A stretch of 7,129 nt of DNA from Chloracidobacterium sp. UBA7659 (GCA_002483395.1 DLHV01000265.1:5746-12874), one strand, 5' to 3'; positions 1 through 5,299 are shown, counted from the stretch's first letter. A program made the numbers and translations. The notes: generated by a model not told the origin, from the sequence alone.

Positions 1-406
1 CGCCAACCGCAAAGGACGCAAGATTCGCGACGATGATCGTTGCAAAGCATCGCACCAAGTCCGGTGTATCGAGTATGCCTTTACCCCGAAGAGATAACCA
101 AAACAGAAAACATTCCGCAATAGGTGCAAATGTCTCAGCTATCAATAAATATAAATTGCGTGATGCTCCAAAAAAAATAACCGGCAGCACCAGAACCACG
201 ATCGGATATGTACAAGCGGTTAACCAAATGCCAAACAATAGCTTTTGTTTGACGGAGACTTTAGACGAAAGTCCGAAGAACAGGATCGGCGTTTCAATCA
301 GAATGGTTAGCAGATAGCCGAATGGAAGAAAATACCAAAGGTCTGCGAGAGGAAACGTTTGGAGCGTTGGGGGTGGGATGCCATTAAATAGAAACAAGAA
401 AAACAT
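1..406 (-). CDS. Uncharacterised multi-pass membrane protein, 3' end off the window
   Basis: The minus-strand frame is open from an ATG at 406 to the window edge (135 codons, no stop). The protein begins MFFLFLFNGIPPPT and then shows hydrophobic segments at about residues 24-45, 57-80, 84-106 and 117-135. Acidic residues E91 and E98 lie inside the third segment. I do not recognise a family. Hydrophobic start plus 'NGIPPP' looks like the end of a signal peptide followed by a Pro-rich mature start. It lies 52 bases downstream of the 1463-459 gene on the same strand, so co-transcription is likely. No Shine-Dalgarno site precedes the ATG. An in-frame TAG sits only five codons upstream (421-419), and signal-peptide-like residues occur beyond it, so the N-terminus may be damaged or start here by chance. 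The stretch is visibly more AT-rich than its neighbours. The plus-strand reading frame over this region is a shadow. Confidence 0.7.
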   Translation of the reverse strand, partial: MFFLFLFNGIPPPTLQTFPLADLWYFLPFGYLLTILIETPILFFGLSSKVSVKQKLLFGIWLTACTYPIVVLVLPVIFFGASRNLYLLIAETFAPIAECFLFWLSLRGKGILDTPDLVRCFATIIVANLASFAVG

Positions 407-458
407 AAAAGAAAAGAACTAAATGCTCGCAACACTGAAAATCGAGAGCGTACTTCGA

Positions 459-1463
459 CTATAGCATTTTGACCAAAAACGGAAACTCCGCCATTACATG
501 ACCGATCGCGAAGGCGAAATAGATATCGCGGGTCGCTGTGTAATCAATCGCAAATCCTGCCCAGAGACCGATTACGACCATAACGCTAAAGATCAAGAAC
601 AAAGCAAAGATTTTTGGAATGCCGTTCGCGTTTGCAAAAAGCGGCACATCTTTCAGCTTCCAAGGGATGGCTCGTCTATCGACCAGCGGTATCAAAAGTA
701 TCCAAACAAAATAGTGGATCGTCTCCAGGAACACATGCGTCGCGACCAATAGATGGCTTGAGATTCCCGGCAATATTTCGCTTCCCGCGTGCTGGCCGAT
801 CCGCCAAAAGAGATTGGTCTCGTCCGAAAGATTCGGCTCGCCGGCAAGAGACGCCCACAAAGCTATGAAAAAGATCGGTATCGAAAGCAGGCAATAATGA
901 TAAGCCCGCAGCCATTCGGGTTTTGTCCGGCGTATCTGCCTTTCGAGAAACCACATCGCCACGAATGGATGCAGGTAAACCAGCGAAAGGCTCCAATATT
1001 GCGGCGCCATCCACGCCAGAGCCGCGAGGAAGAATACTATCGGAAGAGCCCAGCCCCAATCGCTTTTCGGCCGCTGCTTTCCCCGGAGATAGAACAAGCC
1101 ACCCACCCAAAAGATAAACGCCGTGTTCCAGATCGCCGCAAACATCGCCCAGCTTTCCTGGCTCCAAAGCCAGTTCCCGCTTGCAAAATAGAGCCAAAGA
1201 TAAACGGCGGTCAGCACGACCACTCCGCCGATCCCTACCGAATAATAAAGTCCCGACTTTCCCCAGCGAACCGGCATCCTGGCCGCAAAATACCGAAACT
1301 CCATCAAATTATGGACTCCCGCGAACAGAAAGATCGTGGCAATAGAAAGCTGCAGCGGGAACATGCCGATAACCGCCGCACCCAACGCGCAAAAGGCCAT
1401 GAACGCGAACACGAAGATATGGGCGCTCGCGACCTCAATTTTTGCCTGCCGTATCTCCTGCAT
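459..1463 (-). CDS. Uncharacterised polytopic membrane protein with membrane histidines (334 aa)
   Basis: The protein is 334 aa with about eight or nine hydrophobic segments (roughly 12-34, 37-56, 73-95, 104-125, 137-154, 160-174, 188-208, 236-261, 284-306, 312-332). Histidines lie in or near membrane segments: H51 in HNLMEFRYF, H165 in YLHPF, H237 and H243 in SSHLLVATH, H250 in ETIHYFVW and H322 in GHVMAEFPF. Paired with nearby Glu, they could bind a metal or heme. The overall look recalls multi-His membrane enzymes such as the Brp/Blh carotenoid oxygenases, but their diagnostic motifs are not present, so no function is assigned. The ATG at 1463 follows the stop of the upstream gene (1480-1478) by only 14 bases, which implies one operon and probably translational coupling. 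Any upstream Shine-Dalgarno site is weak, while AGGAG occurs just after the start codon. It ends with TAG at 461-459. Confidence 0.85.
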   Translation of the reverse strand: MQEIRQAKIEVASAHIFVFAFMAFCALGAAVIGMFPLQLSIATIFLFAGVHNLMEFRYFAARMPVRWGKSGLYYSVGIGGVVVLTAVYLWLYFASGNWLWSQESWAMFAAIWNTAFIFWVGGLFYLRGKQRPKSDWGWALPIVFFLAALAWMAPQYWSLSLVYLHPFVAMWFLERQIRRTKPEWLRAYHYCLLSIPIFFIALWASLAGEPNLSDETNLFWRIGQHAGSEILPGISSHLLVATHVFLETIHYFVWILLIPLVDRRAIPWKLKDVPLFANANGIPKIFALFLIFSVMVVIGLWAGFAIDYTATRDIYFAFAIGHVMAEFPFLVKML

Positions 1464-1477
1464 TTGGAATCGATCTA

Positions 1478-2068
1478 TTACTCGCCCGCTGGTATTGTCT
1501 CTTTGGGATTTGGCACAATCAGCGTAACAAGATTCGCGTCATTCGAAGTCTCCAGTTTGATCTTGCCCGAGCCAAATCCGTAAATATGGACCGCTTGTGT
1601 AAACATCTTGCCCGTGATCGACCTTGCCTCGGCGGGCGGACCCGCGTTCGCAAAAGCTATCGTCGCAAATGCACCGGTCGAAAATATAAACATTAGCCCG
1701 GCCGCCGCCTTGCCGCTTTTTGTCGAAAGCCATTCAGAACGCGTAAACCAAATGCCGCCAAAAACGAACGCGAGGCTAAGAAATAAGCCACTGACGATCG
1801 TCTGCATCCGGGTAAAGCCGCCGGCGGCGACCGCAGCAGCCGCGATGTCATTGCCGCCGCCGTCAAGACGCTCCAACTCCGCGCGAAGTTGTTTGATCTG
1901 GCTTGCCGGAATAACAAGTCGGGCCTCTTTCGCATCGCGGTCAAGCCTGATAGACAAGGTGGTGTCGATCGATTTTGTCGCTTTTGGCTTGTCGGGCCGC
2001 GCGATGTCTGCAAACGCTGAGGCTGAAAAGATGGTTGCCATTGCGATTATCGTCAAAATATTCTTCAT
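1478..2068 (-). CDS. Exported/membrane-anchored hypothetical protein (196 aa)
   Basis: The protein has a clear signal peptide (residues 1-20, ending ASAFA before D21). A mostly polar region follows (21-85), including a charged stretch around 55-68 (IKQLRAELERLDGGG) that may be a short helix. Two hydrophobic segments lie at about 90-108 and 121-140, then a soluble tail of about 55 residues containing NAGPPAEARSITG. No family was recognised. The start is supported by AAAGGAG eight bases upstream (2083-2077) and an extended -10 promoter further up. It is the first gene of the minus-strand cluster: its TAA at 1480-1478 is 14 bases from the next ATG. Signal peptide plus two membrane spans suggest it acts at the inner membrane together with the two membrane proteins downstream; this is inferred from context only. 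Confidence 0.85.
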   Translation of the reverse strand: MKNILTIIAMATIFSASAFADIARPDKPKATKSIDTTLSIRLDRDAKEARLVIPASQIKQLRAELERLDGGGNDIAAAAVAAGGFTRMQTIVSGLFLSLAFVFGGIWFTRSEWLSTKSGKAAAGLMFIFSTGAFATIAFANAGPPAEARSITGKMFTQAVHIYGFGSGKIKLETSNDANLVTLIVPNPKETIPAGE

Positions 2069-2076
2069 TTGGGTTT

Positions 2077-2083
2077 CTCCTTT
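2077..2083 (-). promoter_or_regulatory. Shine-Dalgarno site of the 2068-1478 gene
   Basis: On the minus strand AAAGGAG is followed by eight bases and then the ATG at 2068. This fixes the start and shows that the organism does use Shine-Dalgarno initiation, in contrast to the pepP-like and NorD-like genes, which lack such a site. Confidence 0.8.
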
Positions 2084-2103
2084 GATACGTCGGAATTTCG
2101 GGC

Positions 2104-2112
2104 ATTATATCA
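2104..2112 (-). promoter_or_regulatory. Extended -10 promoter of the minus-strand membrane cluster
   Basis: The minus strand reads TGATATAAT, a perfect extended -10 (TGnTATAAT). No good -35 is visible at 16-18 bp, as expected for an extended -10 promoter. Transcription would start around 2097, giving a leader of about 29 nt that contains the Shine-Dalgarno site. It faces away from the pepP promoter in the same intergenic region. Confidence 0.6.
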
Positions 2113-2120
2113 GCAATCGT

Positions 2121-2160
2121 TGTCAGAACCGCCTGTGGTAGCGGGCGGTTCTGACTTTTT
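2121..2160 (+). repeat. Perfect 12-bp hairpin with T-tract, REP-like, in a divergent intergenic region
   Basis: GTCAGAACCGCC (2122-2133) and GGCGGTTCTGAC (2144-2155) are exact inverted complements around a 10-nt loop. TTTTT follows at 2156-2160. It looks like a Rho-independent terminator for plus-strand transcription, yet both neighbouring genes point away from it, so there is no obvious transcript to stop. Its right arm and T-tract overlap the predicted -35 of the pepP-like gene. The shape (TGTCAG...GCGGTnCTGAC) is shared with 4552-4577, which suggests a dispersed palindromic repeat. A chance terminator or a regulator-binding palindrome are alternatives. Confidence 0.65.
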
Positions 2161-2179
2161 CGGCGGTTTGCGTTAAACT
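2151..2179 (+). promoter_or_regulatory. Predicted promoter of the pepP-like gene (leaderless)
   Basis: CTGACT at 2151-2156 (4 of 6 to TTGACA), a 17-bp spacer and TAAACT at 2174-2179 (4 of 6 to TATAAT) lie directly before the gene. The ATG at 2188 follows the -10 by 8 nt, so transcription would begin at or next to the start codon. The NorD-like gene has the same -10 hexamer at the same distance. Confidence 0.5.
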
Positions 2180-2187
2180 TTCTGCAT

Positions 2188-3504
2188 ATGCGAGCACAAC
2201 TTAAGAAATTCATCGAATCGATCGGCCCGGATTCGATCGCGATCATCCCGGCGGCACACGAAGCGACCCGCAGCTACGACACCGAATATAAGTTTCGGCA
2301 GGATTCGGATTTCGCCTACCTAACCGGTTTTCCCGAACCCGATGCCATCGCCGTCATCGATCCGCGTTCGAAAAAGCCTTACACGCTTTATGTTCGCCCG
2401 CGCGACCCGGAGATGGAAACGTGGTTCGGACGCCGCGAAGGTGTGGATGGCGCTGTCAAAAATCACAAGGCCGACCGGGCATTTCCGATTGATAAATTCG
2501 CCGCCGATCTCGGCAAGCTGCTCAACGGCCACGACAATCTCTTTTACCGATTTGGTGTCGATGAAAGGCTCGACCTGCAAATCCTGCGGTATCTTTCGGC
2601 ACAACGGCAGAGGCGTTTGAAATCGCCTTACCCGCCGCATACAATCGTCGACCCGACGATCCTGATCCACGAAATGCGGCTGCATAAAACCCCGGACGAG
2701 GTCGAGTTTATGCAAAAGGCAGCGACCATCTCGGCCGAGGCCCACATTTTGGCGATGCAGAAAACCAGGCCCGGCATGAACGAGTTCCAGGTCGAGTCGT
2801 TGATCGAGGCATACATGCGTGACAACGGCGCGAGCGGCGTTGCATATAACTCGATAATCGGCGGCGGTGAGAACGCCACGATACTTCATTACGTCGAGAA
2901 CAATCGTCCGCTCAAGGACGGTGATCTTTTGCTGATCGATGCCGGTGCCGAATACAACGGATACGCCGCTGACATAACCCGCACATTTCCAGTCAATGGC
3001 AAGTATTCAAAGGCGCAGCGTGAGGTTTACGACGTGGTCCTCGACACGCAGCTTAAGTGCATCGATCACACGGTCACGGGCAACACAGTGAAGGCACGTC
3101 AGGAGCTCTCGATCGAAATGCTAACCGAGGGCATGAAGAAGCTTGGCCTGCTGAAAGGTAAGACAAAGGACCTTATAAAGAAGAAGTCGTTCATGAAGTA
3201 CTACATGCACGGCGTAGGCCACTACCTCGGCATGGACGTCCACGACGCCGGCCGCTATTTCAACGATCAGGCAGCCAAAGACTCTCGCCCTTTCGCTCCG
3301 GGCATGGTGCTGACGGTCGAACCCGGACTATACATTCCGCCCGACGACAAGTCGGCTCCGGCAAAATACCGCGGCATCGGCATCCGCATCGAGGACGATG
3401 TTTTGGTCACCAAAGACGGCAACCGAAACCTGACCGCGAAGGTGCCGAAGGACCCTGACGAGATCGAAGCCCTTATGCAAAACGGCGCTCGAAAGAAGTC
3501 TTAA
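2188..3504 (+). CDS. pepP: Xaa-Pro aminopeptidase (M24B, aminopeptidase P)
   Basis: This cytoplasmic metalloenzyme removes the N-terminal residue when proline is second, aiding peptide turnover. The protein is 438 aa, close to E. coli PepP at about 440. The N-terminal creatinase-like domain spans about residues 1-160 and includes DSDFAYLTGFPEPDA. The pita-bread catalytic domain spans about 170-430. The five dinuclear metal ligands of the M24 family are all visible: D251 and D262 (LLIDAGAEYNGYAADITRTF), H345 (HGVGHYLGMDVHD), E378 (TVEPGLYIP) and E402 (GIRIEDD). H234 (TILHY) and H352 (VHD) match the conserved catalytic-site histidines. There is no signal peptide. The ATG at 2188 has no Shine-Dalgarno site but sits 8 nt after a TAAACT -10, pointing to a leaderless message. 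It appears to be monocistronic; no clear terminator follows, and the next 220 bases hold TGTTCCA palindromes. Confidence 0.95.
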   Translation: MRAQLKKFIESIGPDSIAIIPAAHEATRSYDTEYKFRQDSDFAYLTGFPEPDAIAVIDPRSKKPYTLYVRPRDPEMETWFGRREGVDGAVKNHKADRAFPIDKFAADLGKLLNGHDNLFYRFGVDERLDLQILRYLSAQRQRRLKSPYPPHTIVDPTILIHEMRLHKTPDEVEFMQKAATISAEAHILAMQKTRPGMNEFQVESLIEAYMRDNGASGVAYNSIIGGGENATILHYVENNRPLKDGDLLLIDAGAEYNGYAADITRTFPVNGKYSKAQREVYDVVLDTQLKCIDHTVTGNTVKARQELSIEMLTEGMKKLGLLKGKTKDLIKKKSFMKYYMHGVGHYLGMDVHDAGRYFNDQAAKDSRPFAPGMVLTVEPGLYIPPDDKSAPAKYRGIGIRIEDDVLVTKDGNRNLTAKVPKDPDEIEALMQNGARKKS

Positions 3505-3538
3505 TTTTAGTTCAAAAGGTTCGGATCCACGATTCCGA

Positions 3539-3555
3539 TGTTCCAGGCTGGAACA
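3539..3555. repeat. TGTTCCA-GGC-TGGAACA palindrome
   Basis: Seven-base arms TGTTCCA and TGGAACA flank a 3-base centre. The arms are the outer half-sites of the parS-like motif at 3590-3605, but the CACGTG core is missing. It may be a degenerate ParB site or a simple hairpin; GGCTG/CAGCC can also pair at 3546-3558. Confidence 0.55.
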
Positions 3556-3582
3556 GCCTAAATGAAGCAAATAAGGATCTTA

Positions 3583-3621
3583 TTCCACTTGTTCCACGTG
3601 GAACGCCTGGAACAAGTGGAA
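3583..3621. repeat. 14-bp perfect inverted repeat enclosing the parS-like site
   Basis: The arms at 3583-3596 and 3608-3621 are exact complements (14 bp) around an 11-nt centre. It could form a strong hairpin downstream of pepP, but no T-tract follows on either strand, so a standard intrinsic terminator is unlikely. The arms are made of TTCCA/TGGAA units, as are the neighbouring palindromes. Confidence 0.7.
3590..3605. promoter_or_regulatory. Candidate parS chromosome-partition site
   Basis: The sequence TGTTCCACGTGGAACG contains a perfect 14-bp palindrome with a CACGTG core. It differs from the parS form TGTTCCACGTGGAACA only at the last base. ParB binds this class of 16-bp site, written generally as TGTTnCACGTGnAACA, near replication origins in many bacteria. 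Extra half-sites (TGGAACA, GTGGAACA) follow at once, and related palindromes lie at 3539-3555 and 3705-3721. No parA or parB gene is in the window, so the role is inferred from the motif alone. Confidence 0.55.
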
Positions 3622-3732
3622 CACGGTCACGGGTTTCGGCTTTCCGCTAAACATCTTAGTCCATTGACTTTAGCACTACATGTAAACCGCTTCGATGCCG
3701 TCTTTGTTCCACAGTGGAACACGGCTGATCTG

Positions 3733-3787
3733 CTAGCTCCCCTCCTGGTTTGAGGAGGGGTGGACTCGCTTTGGCGGACGGGGTGGT
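3733..3787 (+). repeat. Palindromic repeat, copy 1 (55 bp)
   Basis: It starts CTAGCTCCCCTCCT and ends GGACGGGGTGGT. It contains two hairpins: CCCCTCCT/AGGAGGGG (8 bp, loop GGTTTG) and a small CGC/GCG stem around TTTG. It shares both ends and the overall plan with the copies at 4006-4061 and 4584-4631. It lies at the very end of the VOC coding region, directly after the GERT codons. Confidence 0.85.
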
Positions 3788-4005
3788 CAGTCCGCTCGCC
3801 GATCCAGTAACAAAGCCCGTCGGGCGCAACGACGTAGAAAACCTTCCAGACGTTTTCGCCCTGGTTTTCTGTGTCGATCTTGGCCGAGATAGTTCCATTC
3901 GGGTCCCGCGGGCCGTCGCCGCCGGGCGTAAGTCCATTCGCCTTGAACTCGGCGTAGGCCGCTTCGATATTATCGACCTCAAACGCGCACCCGTCCTGCG
4001 AAGAT

Positions 4006-4061
4006 CTAGCTCCCCTCCTGCCTGAGGAGGGGTGGTAGCCGTTTTCGGCTGACGGGGTGGT
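4006..4061 (+). repeat. Palindromic repeat, copy 2 (56 bp), inserted in the VOC gene
   Basis: It is in the same orientation as copy 1, with the same ends (CTAGCTCCCCTCCT ... GACGGGGTGGT). The hairpins are CCCCTCCT/AGGAGGGG (loop GCCTG) and AGCCG/CGGCT (loop TTTT). Its length is 2 modulo 3, which explains the frameshift in the host gene. No clear target-site duplication could be identified. Confidence 0.9.
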
Positions 4062-4258
4062 GGGAGGCCGTTTTCGGCAAGCCCGATGCGAATGCCGTCC
4101 CTCGCCAGCACCGCCGCCTTATGCGGCTCGTCCCGCCGCGATTCAACCGAGAAACCCATCACCATCTCATAAAAAGGCACAGCCGCTTCCACATCCGCCA
4201 CCGGCAGATTCATCGCGTCGTTCTGATACGGCCAGGCGTTTTTGAAGGTTGCTTTCAT

Positions 4259-4551
4259 CAGTCAATCAATAACCAGGTCCACCGTATACCGCTGCAACGT
4301 TTCCGACCGACGCTCCAGGTAAAATCTTAAGGTCCATAGTTATGGGCGAGCAAATTATTTTATCGAGATGTACGAGTAAAATCGTTGAATTATAAGCCAC
4401 TTGGATGAAATGTCAAAGGATTTCTATGCGTGTGGAATTTAGCTTTCCGTTATCACTTTGTTAGCAAGACCTTGGCAGCCAATAGTTTGGCGACCACTAG
4501 TCTTTGGTCCCTAAGAAAGGTGGGAAGTTGTTGGGGAGCTATAGAAGGCCC
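4259..4551. other. Intergenic stretch without a recognisable gene
   Basis: This AT-richer stretch lies upstream of the VOC start and has frequent stops in all frames. A plus-strand GTG frame from 4430 to 4618 (62 codons) has no recognisable protein character, and its end is made from the repeats at 4552-4631. I see no tRNA, riboswitch or strong promoter. Confidence 0.6.
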
Positions 4552-4577
4552 TGTCAGTATCTCGAGCGGTACTGACA
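4552..4577. repeat. TGTCAGTA/TACTGACA hairpin, relative of 2121-2155
   Basis: Perfect 8-base arms (4552-4559 and 4570-4577) flank a 10-nt loop ending GCGG. Like 2121-2155, it opens TGTCAG, has a 10-nt loop region and closes GCGGTnCTGAC. It sits 6 bases from repeat copy 3. It may be a second dispersed palindrome family. Confidence 0.5.
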
Positions 4578-4583
4578 AGACCT

Positions 4584-4631
4584 ACCACCCCGTCCGCGAA
4601 ACGCGTCCACCCTCCTGAGCAAGGAGGGGAG
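4584..4631 (-). repeat. Palindromic repeat, copy 3 (inverted orientation)
   Basis: Read on the minus strand it matches copies 1 and 2: CTCCCCTCCT, loop TGCTC, AGGAGGG, TGGACGCG, TTT, CGCGGACGGGGTGGT. One base of the AGGAGGGG arm is lost, and the CTAG end is replaced by A-rich sequence. The second hairpin is CGCG/CGCG around a 3-nt loop. Confidence 0.85.
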
Positions 4632-4637
4632 TTTTTT
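4610..4637 (+). terminator. Possible intrinsic terminator formed by repeat copy 3
   Basis: CCCTCCT (4610-4616) pairs with AGGAGGG (4622-4628) around GAGCA. After GAG comes TTTTTT at 4632-4637. The polarity is for plus-strand transcripts, although no plus-strand gene lies directly upstream. The T-run overlaps the stop codon (4638-4636) of the minus-strand gene, so it could also shield that gene from antisense transcription. Confidence 0.45.
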
Positions 4638-5034
4638 ATTTTGGCAGCTTTGTGATCATGAGCGTAGCAGAGTAGGCAGCGGGTTTGATGGCGGTGGTGG
4701 ATTTTGGGTACGGCGTCAGAGCGACGAGTTTTATTTCGTGGCCTTCGAAGGTGACGGTTTTATCCAACTGGTTGGTGTTTAGTTCGAACACAGTGGTTTT
4801 GCCGGCTTTGCGGAGCTGGATCTTGACGCGCCCAACGCCGGCCCAGATGCAGCGGACGCCTTCGGGACAGCGGGAGTCTTCGATCACGGACAGGAATTTG
4901 ACCTTGATGCCGGTACCAGGAGCGGTTTTTTCCTGTGCAACGCGGAGTTTAAGTTGGGCAGTGGTTTTTGCTTCCATCGTTAGGAAAATGCCTAAAAAGA
5001 GTGTTAGTAAAAGTGTTGAAAGTATGGTTCTCAT
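4636..5034 (-). CDS. Small exported protein with SRCPx4CxWAG motif (132 aa)
   Basis: A hydrophobic signal peptide covers about residues 1-26 (MRTILSTLLLTLFLGIFLTM, cleavage probably after MEA or TTA). The mature part of about 105 residues looks beta-rich. It carries the motif SRCPEGVRCIWAG (residues 54-66), whose C56 and C62 could form a disulfide. A conserved-looking end follows (VALTPYP ... YSATLMITK). Similar motifs occur in unassigned exported proteins of several phyla; the function is unknown. GGAG eight bases before the ATG (5046-5043) supports the start. The TAA stop abuts the T-run next to repeat copy 3. It is a single gene, divergent from the NorD-like gene. Confidence 0.8.
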   Translation of the reverse strand: MRTILSTLLLTLFLGIFLTMEAKTTAQLKLRVAQEKTAPGTGIKVKFLSVIEDSRCPEGVRCIWAGVGRVKIQLRKAGKTTVFELNTNQLDKTVTFEGHEIKLVALTPYPKSTTAIKPAAYSATLMITKLPK

Positions 5035-5090
5035 ATCCTTGGCTCCGGGCCGGTTTGTTTGAAGGTTTTTGTGCGTTTGGCGTTGTATTT

Positions 5091-5178
5091 TTCTTGTTCA
5101 TCTTTTGTTCCTGCTTGTTCATTTTACTCGGCGGTTAAGAATTGGAACCAAAAAAAGGGGAACAGGAAAGAACAAGAA
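5091..5178. other. Imperfect inverted repeat in the divergent intergenic region
   Basis: TTCTTGTTC at 5091-5099 is complementary to GAACAAGAA at 5170-5178. A further CTTGTTC lies at 5114-5120, and TGTTC (5106-5110) pairs with GAACA (5160-5164). The purine-rich and pyrimidine-rich arms flank the middle of the 265-base gap between divergent genes. It could be an operator or just low-complexity sequence. Confidence 0.3.
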
Positions 5179-5188
5179 GGAAAAAAAG

Positions 5189-5240
5189 AAAACCCACCCC
5201 TCCGCTTCGCTTCCACCCACTTCGTAGGGAGCGGGGTTTT
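5189..5240 (-). repeat. Degenerate palindromic repeat related to the CCCCTCC family
   Basis: AAAACCC (5189-5195) and GGGTTTT (5234-5240) are outer arms. Read on the minus strand, the interior is CGCTCCCTACGAAG, TGGGTGGAAGCGAAGCGG, then AGGGGTGGG. It follows the plan of the 55-bp repeats (CTCCC, loop, GGGTGG, small stem, GGGGTGG) but has diverged. A T-rich run follows on the minus strand, so it resembles a terminator there, without an upstream minus-strand gene to serve. Confidence 0.45.
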
Positions 5241-5262
5241 GGAAATGCCGGACCAGAGAAAA

Positions 5263-5291
5263 TGGACATTCGGGACAGTAGTTCATAAACT
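5263..5291 (+). promoter_or_regulatory. Predicted promoter of the NorD-like gene (leaderless)
   Basis: TGGACA at 5263-5268 (5 of 6 to TTGACA), a 17-bp spacer and TAAACT at 5286-5291 (4 of 6 to TATAAT). The ATG at 5300 follows the -10 by 8 nt, exactly as in the pepP-like gene, so the transcript should start at or within about two bases of the ATG. Confidence 0.6.
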
Positions 5292-5299
5292 CGGATTAT

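Larger units (their letters stand above)
3656..4258 (-). pseudogene. VOC/glyoxalase-like gene disrupted by two palindromic repeats
   Basis: From the ATG at 4258 the minus strand encodes a typical VOC (glyoxalase/bleomycin-resistance) N-terminus: NAWPYQNDAMNLPVADV, FYEMVMGF and IRIGLAENG. At 4061 the reading frame enters a 56-bp repeat and leaves it shifted. The rest of the VOC domain continues in another frame: SSQDGCAFEVDNIEAAYAEF, then VWKVFYVVAPDGLCYWIGERT. Removing 4061-4006 rejoins both halves as GLAENGLPSSQDGCAFEV with no further change. A second repeat copy (3787-3733) begins right after GERT and has replaced the natural stop. The uninterrupted 200-aa frame 4258-3656 is therefore mostly nonsense after about residue 65. 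The ancestral protein would be about 140 aa, a cytoplasmic metal-dependent or binding protein of unknown substrate. No Shine-Dalgarno site is seen. A sequencing error is unlikely, since the insert matches a repeat family. Confidence 0.8.

Noticed and set aside
33..317. Plus-strand open frame of 94 codons at the left edge
   Set aside because: It is antisense to a minus-strand frame with clear membrane-protein character, and its own translation is charged and featureless.
789..1583. Long plus-strand frame of 264 codons
   Set aside because: It is the complement of the His-rich membrane protein gene; its composition (many Arg, Pro, Lys) is typical of a shadow frame.
2121..2160. Hairpin as a transcription attenuator for pepP
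   Set aside because: The likely pepP promoter lies at or after the hairpin, so the hairpin would not be in the pepP transcript unless a promoter exists further upstream.
3583..3621. Inverted repeat as the pepP terminator
   Set aside because: The stem is strong, but no T-tract follows on either strand and its arms belong to the parS-like motif cluster.
4430..4618. Plus-strand GTG frame of 62 codons
   Set aside because: There is no Shine-Dalgarno site or recognisable domain, and its last third is made of the hairpin and palindromic repeat at 4552-4618.
3733..4631. Repeats as a CRISPR array
   Set aside because: Only three copies exist, with unequal spacing (218 and 522 bases), one inverted, and the interval contains coding sequence instead of spacers.
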